Assembly (NCBI GenBank): GCA_029067085.1 | Contig: JAIEFE010000011.1 | Coordinates: 62,001 to 126,000 of the forward strand | From: Lachnospiraceae bacterium | GTDB lineage: Bacteria > Bacillota > Clostridia > Lachnospirales > Lachnospiraceae | Length of the DNA: 64,000 bases | Reading direction: 5' to 3' | Shown here: positions 45,257 through 53,975 of the stretch, one piece after another | How positions within the stretch are numbered: the stretch's first letter is position 1 | Layout of the letters: every line of letters starts with the position of its first letter | Notes under the pieces: model-generated | Seen by the model: the letters and a program-made list of their open reading frames with translations, nothing else | Databases searched by the model: none | What the model was told of the DNA's origin: nothing | Made by a program: the position numbers and the translations under genes

Positions 45257-46533
45257 ATGAAAGCGAAGAAGATTGTTAGTATTCTGTGTGCAGCATCAAT
45301 TTTTCTGACGAGCGGTGGTATGTCAGCTAATGCTGCAGATCTGTCGAATGAAATTGGGGTGATGACCGAAACAGAAGAAATTACAGAGACAGAAGAATTG
45401 ACAGAAGTGGAAGAGGCTGCAGAGGCAGAAGAGGTGGCAGAAATTGGCGATGTGGATATTTTGGACATCGTTGGGGAAGAGGTTTTTTGGGCAGCGGGGC
45501 CAGACTGGGTGAGTATGATGAAAGCATTACAAAGTTGAACTTTTCTGAGACAGAGGTAGATGATCTAGATTCCGAAAATGAGGGAATTGAGACCTATGCG
45601 GGTACAAGATTAAGATATTCATGGAATTATAATACTTACCCATATGACTTTGGAGAGCAGAAATGGTCAAAAAATGTCGATATTTACAATACATATGCTT
45701 CAGCAGGTGAAGAGAATTATTCTTCCAAGTTTACATGTACATTGATTAATCCCACAGGTTTGGCTTCATATGAAGAGGCAATTCGTGAGGGATATCTTAG
45801 GAAAGACGGTGAACTGCAATCATATTATTTTAGGGTATCGGGAAATAATAATAATGTATTACTAATGATTGATGATGATGTTATAGGTGCAGTTCTTGAA
45901 AAAGATACATTAAAAAGTGTTCTTTCAGATGATTCTGACAGCTGCATCGGAGGAACTCAAAGTGGCAGAACAATAGATGGAAGATATAAAACAATTTACA
46001 ATTTGCAGCTCAGAGACGGCGAATATATTATAGCGTTTATGATTGATAAGGTGACTAGTAAGAATCATTATGCGCTTTATACGGGGTGTCCGCTTCCTAT
46101 AATGAATACGGGAATGTTTGCGGGAACTCATAATGGCAGAGTGAATTGGAATGGGGGCGGATTAAAGGCGGAAACGGAAAGAGAGTGTCCGGCAATCACT
46201 ATTTCGACGCCATCAGGAGTAAATTCTGATTTGTTTGCTATAAGCAAAGTGTGGTTTGAGGATAAGGCACCGGGCGGATCACAGGATTTGTATGTTAGTG
46301 ATGTAACTTATTACTACGCATCGCCTTCAAATTATTCTTACAGAATCTTAAGTCGGTCCGGCAAGACTTATTACGATAACACACCGTCTTCTGGTTCTGT
46401 GGCAGGAACTTATAGAACGAAATTCCGTGTGACATGGGGATCTAATTTGAGCTATGTAGGTGCATATTATAGTGCAAACACAATGATGTATATTAATTAT
46501 TTGACACCGTATGGAATGTATGAAGGAATGTAA
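45257..46533 (+). pseudogene. Secreted cargo protein gene, frameshift in a T6 tract
   Basis: An ATG behind AAAGGAGAG encodes a clear signal peptide (about residues 1-27, ending ANA) and a Glu/Thr acidic repeat. At GGTTTTTTGG (about 45482-45487) the frame slips: adding one T would continue EVFLGSGARLGEYDESITKL into the large downstream frame that runs to 46533. Repaired length is about 425 residues, beta-rich and Tyr/Gly-rich, no family recognised. The homopolymer suggests slipped-strand switching or an assembly error as alternatives to decay. Confidence 0.7.
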
Positions 46534-46545
46534 ATAAAATGCCAT

Positions 46546-46592
46546 GGAGGGCGTTTCTTGAATCATATTGATTTGAGAAGGCCCTCTTTGTT
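46546..46592 (+). terminator. Terminator after the 45257 gene
   Basis: GAGGGC-g-TTTCT pairs with AGAA-g-GCCCTC and is followed by TTTGTTT. Confidence 0.7.
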
Positions 46593-46615
46593 TAGTTGAT
46601 GGGAGGATTCTAAGA

Positions 46616-48178
46616 ATGAGCATAAGCAATGTAAATGAGCAAGGCTCTGAATGGATGGCGGCTTTCAGTAAAAGACCGATCTTCTTTATGTCAAGAAAAG
46701 AAATGGATGCTTGTTTCGATGCGAACGGGGTACTACGTAAGAGCAGGCTTAAGAACGTGGAACTGCGGGAGGACACCTGCACCCTCAGCAGCAACGATAC
46801 TTACCGCAGATCGAACACCACCTATGAGGTCTATGACAAGGATAAGGGCAGCGCGTTTCTTGACCTGAACTTTCTGATCAAGGATGAGACCAGCAGCCTG
46901 AAAGGAAGCCTCAGCGATAAAAATGATGTGGATTTCTATAACTTCACCATCCCGTTTTTGAACTTTCAGCGGAATTACTTTGGCGTCGAAGCCTACATAG
47001 ATATGCCGGAGGGCTGTGATTACGACCTTACCCTGTATGACGAGTACGGTAATCAGGTAGGGAAGGCGGAGTGGGACGGCGAAGGGCGGAAAAAGCTGTC
47101 CGTTCCGAATTGGGATATGGATACCAACAAATATTGCCTCAAGGTAGAAAACGGAAACGGGGAAGAAGTATCTCCGAATGATTTTTACAGGATCAGTTTT
47201 CATGTCACCGATAATAAGGAGCATGAAAAGACGGATGCCGCCAGGGAAGCGTATGGAAATCTTTACAGCGCCTATGACCGGAAGGACGAAAACTGGCGGG
47301 ACTATCTTGATGAATATAATGCAGTCCTGCGGGAGACGGAGCAGAATTACATAAAGGAGTTGCAAGAACTCCATCGGAAGCAGTTTGAGAGCCTGCCGGA
47401 AGAAAAGAAGTATAAGGGAGACCGCACGGTGGATGAACTGCTGCAGGATATGGCAGAAGGGAAGGAACTAAGCGAGGCGGAGCGGGAGTATGTAAAGATC
47501 TTTGCCAACCTCAAAGATGCGGAAAAGGCACAGCAGAAAGCGGAACTGAAAAATGATTTTACGGAGGACTTCGTGAAGGATCTGGAAGACAGGGGCGTTT
47601 CCCGTGAGGATATCGAGGGGATGCGCGTGAGGATCAGGAGTAACGGAGACGTGACCGTGGATGGGATAGAGGACGAGAATATCAGGGAACAGGTGCAGAA
47701 GCTGGTGCGTGAAAAGTACAGCGATAAAATGTACCGGTATTATATAGGGACCGCTGACAGCGTGGGGAATCTGCCTGAGAACGCATACCAATATGCTACG
47801 GATGTGCAGGAGGTAAAGCGTTACCTGAAAGGTGTTACCGGACAGGATGTCTCCTTGAAGAATCTTTATATGCTGCCTGACGGGAACATTGGCGGTCTGC
47901 CCGGCAAGGCGGATAAGCTGATCAACCATACAAAGGATAATGTTAAGGTTGATCAGATGCGGGATGCCCTCAGAAATATCATAGGAAATATTGGGGTGAG
48001 CGGCGATGTGGGGATTCCTGATTTCACGTCACAGTTCCAGTTCCAGCAAGGGGCGTTTTCTGTTGTGGACAGCGGATTTGCGGTAAATATGGGCGCGCTG
48101 GAGGGGCGGCTGACACCACAATATTCTGGCAATATGTATTCTGATATGTATAGGTACAGATTCAAAAAGGTGTTGTGA
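46616..48178 (+). CDS. Large cargo protein with PPC-like beta domain
   Basis: A 520-residue protein with no signal peptide. Residues about 75-205 form a beta-sandwich of the PPC type (LKGSLSDKNDVDFYNFTIP, YDLTLYDEYGNQV, YCLKVENGNG). The middle (210-330) is highly charged and helical; the C-terminal part has a segment resembling the DUF4885-like cargo of other Lachnospiraceae proteins, though I cannot confirm it. Its codon use is visibly more GC-rich than its AT-rich neighbours, suggesting separate acquisition. A GGGAGG SD is present. Confidence 0.7.
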   Translation: MSISNVNEQGSEWMAAFSKRPIFFMSRKEMDACFDANGVLRKSRLKNVELREDTCTLSSNDTYRRSNTTYEVYDKDKGSAFLDLNFLIKDETSSLKGSLSDKNDVDFYNFTIPFLNFQRNYFGVEAYIDMPEGCDYDLTLYDEYGNQVGKAEWDGEGRKKLSVPNWDMDTNKYCLKVENGNGEEVSPNDFYRISFHVTDNKEHEKTDAAREAYGNLYSAYDRKDENWRDYLDEYNAVLRETEQNYIKELQELHRKQFESLPEEKKYKGDRTVDELLQDMAEGKELSEAEREYVKIFANLKDAEKAQQKAELKNDFTEDFVKDLEDRGVSREDIEGMRVRIRSNGDVTVDGIEDENIREQVQKLVREKYSDKMYRYYIGTADSVGNLPENAYQYATDVQEVKRYLKGVTGQDVSLKNLYMLPDGNIGGLPGKADKLINHTKDNVKVDQMRDALRNIIGNIGVSGDVGIPDFTSQFQFQQGAFSVVDSGFAVNMGALEGRLTPQYSGNMYSDMYRYRFKKVL

Positions 48179-48408
48179 TTAATGTGCGGATAATGTTAAA
48201 CGGTGAATATGTTGGAAATCGAACTATTCAGCTGAGCATATGATTATATGTGTGAGAAAGGGGGGTTATTCAGATATAACAAATAATAAGGAAATTAACA
48301 CAATATATGAATATGTATGGCTGATTAGAGATTTGTAATAATAGTAGAAAGGATGAATGAAAAATGAAAAAAATGAAAAAGTTATTAAGCTATATGGGGG
48401 TAGAGTAG

Positions 48409-48954
48409 ATGCAGATTAATTCCAATTATCAGCAGAATCTAAGATTATATGAAAATAGGCAGAAAAGCAGCGAGGCTCTTACCTTTGCCCAATATGTAGC
48501 TGAAAAGGATGAAGAACAGCTTCAAAGTGTGTCAACAGCAGATTTTGAAGAACGTGTGCTACAAAATGCTGGACCGAATGCCCCACAATCTGTAAAAGAT
48601 GCTTGGATGGAGGCGGTAAAAGAAGTCGGAGTAAATGGACTGGGTGAAACCAAGAATGGAAGGACGCATATAACAGATATGCATGTGCAGCAAGTTATAG
48701 CCAATTATTATGGATTGCTACATAGTGATGATATTTTGGGTGATTCCGTAGAGTCAGCAATACGAGCTACGCAAAAGGCTTTATATGATTTTGACCATCC
48801 GTTGGAACCTAACAAGGTAAGAAGCATTGAAGAACAGCAGGCACGTGTGAAGGAAAGGCAGTTTTATGTATCTTTTCTGGAGAAACTGCAGACATTGGCG
48901 ACCGAGAATAAGGAGCAAGGTGGAACAGGGTTATGCGGTATAAGCAATAGTTAG
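48409..48954 (+). CDS. Cargo protein of unknown function
   Basis: A 181-residue hydrophilic helical protein starting MQINSNYQQNLRLYENRQ. It resembles the MQ-N-x-x-Y start of the other non-secreted cargo genes (44384), hinting at a common recognition element at the N-terminus. No motif is recognised. It is preceded by a 230-bp gap that holds only a short signal-like fragment (MKKMKKLLSYMGVE, ATG 48364) ending just before this start. A terminator follows. Confidence 0.6.
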   Translation: MQINSNYQQNLRLYENRQKSSEALTFAQYVAEKDEEQLQSVSTADFEERVLQNAGPNAPQSVKDAWMEAVKEVGVNGLGETKNGRTHITDMHVQQVIANYYGLLHSDDILGDSVESAIRATQKALYDFDHPLEPNKVRSIEEQQARVKERQFYVSFLEKLQTLATENKEQGGTGLCGISNS

Positions 48955-48995
48955 TCTTTGTGTAATAAATGATATTGTTGTATGAAAACTGCTTT

Positions 48996-49051
48996 GGGAG
49001 AGTGTGTACCATGCTGAGATTATGCCGACATGGTGCATATTCTCCTTTTTT
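48996..49051 (+). terminator. Intrinsic terminator after the 48409 gene
   Basis: GGAGA-g-TGTG-t-ACCATG pairs with CATGGT-g-CATA-t-TCTCC and is followed by TTTTTT. Confidence 0.75.
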
Positions 49052-49173
49052 GAGTTATTCTTTTAAAAGAGGTCTTATCTTAGACAAAATTGATAAGGGC
49101 ATATGTTCGATGGATCTTTTTGAATACAATACTCTAAAAAGAACTGAAACGGGTTCAGAAGTGTGGTGATGAT

Positions 49174-49251
49174 ATGGAGCAGAAGATAAAGCAGGATGAA
49201 GTATTTATAGGGCAGAATGTCAGGCGTATCAGAAAAGAAAGAGGGATATGA
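49174..49251 (+). pseudogene. N-terminal remnant of an XRE-type regulator
   Basis: The frame starts MEQKIKQDEVFIGQNVRRIR and then KERGI before TGA; QTEMV follows in the same frame after the stop, then coding is lost. This is the first helix-turn-helix half of an XRE regulator. It lies in the 540-bp gap before the agr-type regulator gene; the rest of that gap is AT-rich with no other evident feature. Confidence 0.55.
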
Positions 49252-49496
49252 CAGACTGAAATGGTAACATTGAATTAGTCGAATTTTGCAATTTATTTGA
49301 CTAAAGTAATAAATAGAAATAAAATACCAGTGAGACTACAAAAAGCAGTCGCTAGGATGAAGTAATAAATTATAATATATTAAAAAATAGGGGAATATTA
49401 AAGTTTTAACAGGAAATGTCGAAATATAAAGTAATCAGAACGCGAAATATCGAGAATGAACTACACTATTATTCCTAGAAAGGGGAACCTGAATAT

Positions 49497-50222
49497 ATGT
49501 TCAGAATTGCCATATGTGATGATGAAAGTTTATTCGCAGAAGAATTAAAGAAACTGATTTCCGATTATATGATGGAGAAAGGTCTTGTTTATGAAATAGA
49601 TATATACACTTCTGGTGAAACATTGGTTGATTTAGGGATCGAAGTGACAAAATATACTGCTGTATTTTTAGACATAAATATGGAGAATATTGATGGCATC
49701 AAGGCGGCAGAAAAAATTAGAGAGGTTAGCAGGGAAGTATTTATTGTATTTGTAACTGCGTATGTGAATTATTCCTTGGAAGGGTATCGGTTAGATGCTG
49801 TTCGATATTTGCTGAAAAGCAGCACGAACTTTGTGAGTACGGTAAATGAATGTGTTGATGCCCTTATGGATAAGTTAAATTATTCAGTTGAAAAAAAGGT
49901 ATTTGATTTTCAGGAAGGTAAAAGAGAAGTATCACTGGAAAGATTATTATATATTGAAAGTAATCTGCATAAGCTTGAGTTTCATGTTATGGAGGATGAT
50001 ATGAAAATCTATACCATGTATGAAACGCTGAATGAATTTGAAAATCAACTAGCAGTAAATAATTTTATAAGGATACATCAAAGTTATCTTGTGAATGTTA
50101 AGTATATTAAGAATGTTGTAAGATATAAGGTGATATTGACAAATGGGGCTGAACTGGTCATACCAAAGGCGAGATATACATATGTTAAGGAACAGTTTAT
50201 ATCATATCAGGGAGAAATTTAG
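49497..50222 (+). CDS. agrA: AgrA-like LytTR response regulator
   Basis: A 241-residue regulator: receiver domain with acidic pair CDDE, phospho-acceptor D59 in VFLDINM and conserved VTAY, then a LytTR DNA-binding domain (about 135-238) with YIESNLHKLEFH, FIRIHQSYLVNVKYI and IPKARY. LytTR proteins bind pairs of direct repeats about two turns apart; five such pairs (TTTCTGCA) lie around it. AAAGGGGA precedes the start. It is followed directly by the kinase gene. Confidence 0.92.
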   Translation: MFRIAICDDESLFAEELKKLISDYMMEKGLVYEIDIYTSGETLVDLGIEVTKYTAVFLDINMENIDGIKAAEKIREVSREVFIVFVTAYVNYSLEGYRLDAVRYLLKSSTNFVSTVNECVDALMDKLNYSVEKKVFDFQEGKREVSLERLLYIESNLHKLEFHVMEDDMKIYTMYETLNEFENQLAVNNFIRIHQSYLVNVKYIKNVVRYKVILTNGAELVIPKARYTYVKEQFISYQGEI

Positions 50223-51524
50223 ATGTCTGATTTGTTGGCAGAAATACTGATAATACTTTTTGAAGTGCTTTGCTGCGATATTTTTTTTAAAATATTTGGT
50301 AAATTGCGTTATAAGGGATGGATTAACATCATTCAACTGATAAGTTTGGAATGTTGTGTGTTTATGGCTGCAAAAGTGTTATCAGACTATTTTATAGTAA
50401 AGCAGGTCGTGATGGCTTCAATATTTGCCATGCTTATGTACTGGCATATAAAAATAAGCATTAAGAAATCATTTGTGTTGGGATTATTATATCAGGCAAT
50501 GATACTATCAATAGATTATTTGATTTACTTTATAAGCATAGAGTTATGTCTGGTCAATGAAACGGTTGGGAAAAAGTATAGTTTAGAAAATGTTTTGGTT
50601 ATCCTTCTTGGAAAAGCGATTGCTATTTTGTGTGTTCTTATTATCGGGAGGCAGTTAAAGGAAAAACATACGGATATTCTTGTTGATATAGACTGGCTCA
50701 AACTTCTTATTTTTCCAATATTTACAATAATTATCATAGCAGCAATGATTTCGGTCTTCAGAAATGTGGAAACACCTGAACAGATCGTGCTGTTGCTCAT
50801 AAGTTCCTTTGGAATGATTGGTATGAATATAGTGGTGTTTTATCTTATTAATGATATAGTAGATAGAGAAACACAGATGTACGAAGATAGGATTTTCCGG
50901 CTTCAAGTAAAAAATCAAGCCGATATGTATCGTTCCATTTCGGAGAATTTTGATAAGCAGAAAAAGAAAACACACGAATATAAAAACCAAATTTCATGTA
51001 TCGAAACATTAATCAAAAGAAACCAATTTACAAAATTGGAGGAATATGTAAAGGGAATTTATAGCAAACTGGATAAGGAGATGGATGCCATTGATACCAA
51101 TAACATAATAATTAATGCCATTTTGAACACAAAATATCAGGAAGCAGAGGAAAATGAGATAGTCTTTGTTTTACGGATAAATGATTTATCAGAGCTGAGG
51201 ATTAAAGATGAAGATATAGTTACTATATTATCTAATCTGTTGAATAATGCAATTGAAGCATGTAAAAAATGTGACATTAGCAGAAGAATATTAAAACTGA
51301 AGTTTGTTAAAGAGGATGGGTTGATAAAAATAGGAGTTAGAAATACGTTTAATCACCCAATTCTTTATGAAAACGGAGAAATAAAATCGACTAAAATAGT
51401 GAGCGTGGAAGAACACGGAGTGGGAATTAAAAATATCATAGAAATTATTGAGAAGTATGATGGCTCATATGTTATAAAAGACGATGATAAGGAGTTCTAT
51501 TTTTCGATTATTATTCCTAGTTGA
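50223..51524 (+). CDS. agrC: AgrC-like sensor histidine kinase
   Basis: A 433-residue membrane kinase with about six transmembrane helices (residues 5-215) and a GHKL kinase domain: phospho-His H251 in KKKTHEYKNQI, N-box ILSNLLNNAIEACKK and the G-box region EEHGVGIKNIIEII. This is the AgrC layout, the receptor for a cyclic autoinducing peptide. It starts immediately after the regulator stop, so the two are one operon. The order regulator-kinase and then agrB-agrD differs from the staphylococcal agrBDCA order. Confidence 0.9.
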   Translation: MSDLLAEILIILFEVLCCDIFFKIFGKLRYKGWINIIQLISLECCVFMAAKVLSDYFIVKQVVMASIFAMLMYWHIKISIKKSFVLGLLYQAMILSIDYLIYFISIELCLVNETVGKKYSLENVLVILLGKAIAILCVLIIGRQLKEKHTDILVDIDWLKLLIFPIFTIIIIAAMISVFRNVETPEQIVLLLISSFGMIGMNIVVFYLINDIVDRETQMYEDRIFRLQVKNQADMYRSISENFDKQKKKTHEYKNQISCIETLIKRNQFTKLEEYVKGIYSKLDKEMDAIDTNNIIINAILNTKYQEAEENEIVFVLRINDLSELRIKDEDIVTILSNLLNNAIEACKKCDISRRILKLKFVKEDGLIKIGVRNTFNHPILYENGEIKSTKIVSVEEHGVGIKNIIEIIEKYDGSYVIKDDDKEFYFSIIIPS

Positions 51525-51589
51525 TAATAGAGCATCTTATATGTCGGATCGGTATTGTGCTTAACTTTAGCTATATGATTATTGCACCA

Positions 51590-51619
51590 TTTTCTGCTCA
51601 ATAGTAGCTATTTTCTGCA
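51590..51619 (+). promoter_or_regulatory. LytTR-type operator pair C
   Basis: TTTTCTGC (51590) and TTTTCTGCA (51611) are 21 bp apart. The 60 bp that follow resemble those behind operator D (before agrB), including a TATTGTTT stretch and an AAAG-GGAG SD, so C and D are copies. Confidence 0.65.
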
Positions 51620-51718
51620 TAGTATATTGTTTTACTGTATTTTTTCCCTATACTTAATTGAAAGAGGAGCTCGTTTTTATGTGCTTGGTATAAATATAAA
51701 ACAGGAGGTAAAGGTAAA

Positions 51719-51868
51719 ATGAAACGAGTAGAAATGATTGAAAAGGGGGTGTTAAAAAGAGCAGATCAAATAGCCTAGGCTGAAATAAAAAAGACTGCAA
51801 TTAGCTGAGTGTCAGCATGTTCAGCAATTTGGCATCAGCCGAAGAAACCGAAGAAAAGTAAAGCTTAG
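51719..51868 (+). pseudogene. Second agrD copy inactivated by two stop codons
   Basis: Read in one frame this is MKRVEMIEKGVLKRADQIA, TAG, AEIKKTAIS, TGA, then VSACSAIWHQPKKPKKSKA. It aligns without gaps to the intact AgrD: the Cys is residue 34 in both, and the stops fall at residues 20 and 30 where the intact copy has Arg and Lys. The upstream 25 bp, including the SD, are nearly identical to the end of agrB. The predicted ring would be CSAIW. It is a dead duplicate with a different peptide signal. Confidence 0.8.
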
Positions 51869-51885
51869 ATTATTGCGAACAACAA

Positions 51886-52440
51886 TTGAAAATATTATTA
51901 GTTTTGGTGGGAGCATTGTTATTGATAGATTCTGTTAATATTTATGCGGCTGAAAATATCGTTGAGAGCAGAGATTATACTCCAATTGAAGGAACTAGCA
52001 TAGACCCATCGATCATGATGGGAACAGAACTGCAAAATGGAGAAAAAATTATAGTAGGGGACTATACAATAGAATATAGTGAAAACACTGTCTGTCTAAA
52101 TCCGCATTCGAGAGCAACTACAAAGGACTATAATCATACATCACATTATAAAATTACTAATAACGGAACTGAACAGGAATGGTATAAAATTGTGCAGACA
52201 ACTAACTATACCTACGATGGAAAAACTGCAAGAATAAATAAAGATCGTTGCAACTTAAACGTTACAAAATATTATACCGATGGCAGCTATACTGTAAATC
52301 AAACAGTCGATAATTCAAGTAGTACAGATCCGACCCATACAGTTAAATTAACAATGCAATTCCCTTCCAGGTCTCTTACTATCAAAGATGTGGTTACTGT
52401 TCATGCAGATGGCACTCACAATTATACCCATTATGAATAG
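51886..52440 (+). CDS. Secreted cargo protein of unknown function
   Basis: A 184-residue protein with a signal peptide (KILLVLVGALLLIDSVNIYA, cleavage near YAA) and an Asn/Thr/Tyr-rich beta mature part with repeated NYTYDGK / YTDGSYTV phrases. No family recognised. The start is a TTG without a good SD, only 17 bp after the dead agrD, so expression may be low or the 5' end altered. It lies behind operator C and may be agr controlled. Confidence 0.6.
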   Translation: MKILLVLVGALLLIDSVNIYAAENIVESRDYTPIEGTSIDPSIMMGTELQNGEKIIVGDYTIEYSENTVCLNPHSRATTKDYNHTSHYKITNNGTEQEWYKIVQTTNYTYDGKTARINKDRCNLNVTKYYTDGSYTVNQTVDNSSSTDPTHTVKLTMQFPSRSLTIKDVVTVHADGTHNYTHYE

Positions 52441-52447
52441 GAGATAA

Positions 52448-52645
52448 ATGGTGAAAAAAGGGATGGTTTTATTACTTATACTGGCAAGTGTTTGTGTGGT
52501 TGCCATTGGAGTTGTTATATGCACAAAAAATACAAAAAGCGAGATTGTAACTGAGTATGATGAGGTAACTTATACATATGAAGAAACCGAACTTGGTAAT
52601 GAATTAAATATATCTTCTGAGGATTATTCACCTACAGAAGAATAA
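52448..52645 (+). CDS. Small single-pass membrane protein
   Basis: A 65-residue protein: basic N-terminus, one hydrophobic helix (about 5-25) and an acidic external tail (Glu/Tyr/Thr-rich). It starts 7 bp after the preceding secreted-protein gene behind AGGAGATAA, so the pair is co-translated. Function unknown; an immunity-type or anchor role is possible. Confidence 0.6.
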   Translation: MVKKGMVLLLILASVCVVAIGVVICTKNTKSEIVTEYDEVTYTYEETELGNELNISSEDYSPTEE

Positions 52646-52705
52646 ACTATTAACAAGGCAAGGTTGAAAAACAGAACTATTTGTGTAATGAGAATCAAAC
52701 ATTAG

Positions 52706-52740
52706 AAGGGACTGTCGCGAAAAACAGTCCTTTCTACTTT
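52706..52740 (+). terminator. Hairpin terminator
   Basis: AAGGGACTGT pairs with ACAGTCCTTT around CGCGAAAA, followed by a T-rich stretch. The next 250 bp hold a more GC-rich patch (52835-52980) with no recognisable gene, possibly a remnant of another insertion. Confidence 0.7.
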
Positions 52741-52995
52741 TTATATTGTAAACGGTAGATAGTGCATAACCCATACAAAACAGGAACAAATCTGTATGAT
52801 AGAAACAAATCTGCTCCTGTTTTATTGCATTTTATCTTTACCGGGCTTCCGGCAGTTCGCGGGCAGGTTCGGGAATCAAGGGAGCAGGTCATCCAAAAAG
52901 AACGCTCTGTATCATCCAAGTTTCAGGGAATCTCGGTAAGCAGATATTCAAACCTCTATTAGAGCGCCGGATGACAACAAGATGGCTTTTTGTCA

Positions 52996-53026
52996 TTTTC
53001 TGCTCTGGAGATACCATTTTCTGCAA
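52996..53026 (+). promoter_or_regulatory. LytTR-type operator pair D, upstream of agrB
   Basis: TTTTCTGC (52996) and TTTTCTGCAAA (53017) are 21 bp apart, 60 bp before the agrB start. This would let the regulator switch on agrBD, the classical positive feedback of agr systems. Confidence 0.75.
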
Positions 53027-53085
53027 AGTGTATTGTTGTGTTTGCAGTTTCCTCTAAAATTAATACAAAGGAGGGCCGTATATAG

Positions 53086-53670
53086 ATGGTTGAAGAGATA
53101 GTATTGAATATAGTTAATCAGATGGAAGCAAAGAAGATGATAGAAGAAGGCAGCAGAGATTTTTATGAATATGCTTTGATTATTATAGCAGAACGCGTGA
53201 TATCGGTCGGAACTATGTTGATTATTGCCATTATTTTTAAGCAGTTTTTACCAACTGTTGCATTTCTATTGTTTTTTCTTTCGTTGAGGAAGCGAACTGG
53301 GGGTTATCATGCTGATAAGTTCTGGCAGTGCTATCTATTGACAGTCATATCTTACATTGGGGTTGTTCAAGTGGCAACTGTACTTTCAGATAAATTCCAT
53401 ATTGTGTATGCATTATTGTTTTTCGCGGTACTTGCTGTTGAGGTTATTGGAACAGTAAATCATCCAAACATAGACCTTGATGAAAATGAATTACGAGAAA
53501 CAAAAAAATCAGCAAGATTGTTTGTACTGATTGAGACAGGAGTAATTGTTGTTCTTGCTGTATTGAAACTGAATCAGTTATATGTAAGTTATATGTCAAT
53601 AGCCATTATATTATGTTCAGCCTTAATGTGCTTGGCAAAAATGATAAAACAGGAGGTAAAGGTAAGATGA
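53086..53670 (+). CDS. agrB: AgrB-type peptide-processing membrane protease
   Basis: A 194-residue membrane protein of the AgrB family. The catalytic region reads KRTGGYHADKFWQC with H75 and C82 seven residues apart, as in the His/Cys pair of staphylococcal AgrB, flanked by about five to six hydrophobic helices. It should cut the AgrD tail and form the thiolactone ring. AAAGGAGGG precedes the ATG, and the stop overlaps agrD by 4 bases. Confidence 0.93.
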   Translation: MVEEIVLNIVNQMEAKKMIEEGSRDFYEYALIIIAERVISVGTMLIIAIIFKQFLPTVAFLLFFLSLRKRTGGYHADKFWQCYLLTVISYIGVVQVATVLSDKFHIVYALLFFAVLAVEVIGTVNHPNIDLDENELRETKKSARLFVLIETGVIVVLAVLKLNQLYVSYMSIAIILCSALMCLAKMIKQEVKVR

Positions 53671-53810
53671 GAAGAGTAGACAAATTTGCAGACAAGGCAT
53701 TAAAAGCAGTGGAGAGGATTGCCCGGAACGAAGTAGAAAAGATCATGGCTGGTAAAACAACGGGATGTGCTACGATTTGGCATCAGCCGAAAAGACCGAA
53801 AACTAAATAA
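53667..53810 (+). CDS. agrD: AgrD-type autoinducing peptide precursor
   Basis: A 47-residue precursor: amphipathic, basic leader MRRVDKFADKALKAVERIA, then TTGCATIW and the tail HQPKRPKTK. By comparison with clostridial AgrD peptides, where HQP begins the removed tail, the mature signal should be a five-residue thiolactone ring C34-A-T-I-W38. AGGAGG lies inside the end of agrB and the genes overlap by ATGA, so they are coupled. The basic rather than acidic tail is unusual compared with S. aureus. Confidence 0.9.
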   Translation: MRRVDKFADKALKAVERIARNEVEKIMAGKTTGCATIWHQPKRPKTK

Positions 53811-53931
53811 TGGAATTATAGTTGTGTATAAGTCAATATTGAATAAAGAAGAAATTGGTGACTGCTGCACTAAGTATTTAGTGTAGCAGTCTGTCTATTT
53901 CCGGTCCCTGCTTGTAAAGATTCTTTTTGCC

Positions 53932-53963
53932 ATTTTTTGCAAAATAATGTCCACTTTCTGCAA
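53932..53963 (+). promoter_or_regulatory. LytTR-type operator pair E, downstream of agrD
   Basis: TTTTTTGCAAAA (53933) and TTTCTGCAAG (53955) are about 21 bp apart; TATTAA begins at 53976. What follows is a non-coding, hairpin-rich stretch ending in a terminator, not an obvious protein gene. Confidence 0.6.
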
Positions 53964-53975
53964 GGATAATTTGAG

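Noticed and set aside
48969..49169. 66-codon frame after the 48409 gene
   Set aside because: Its first half is the terminator hairpin of the preceding gene and it lacks an SD.
51719..51868. Stop-codon recoding (suppressed TAG/TGA) in the second agrD
   Set aside because: Both TAG and TGA, and elsewhere TAA, interrupt cargo genes, while all intact genes use the stops normally. Decay explains it better.
52734..52962. Two 60-codon frames in the GC-richer patch before agrB
   Set aside because: No SD, no motif and overlap on opposite strands; treated as non-coding remnant.
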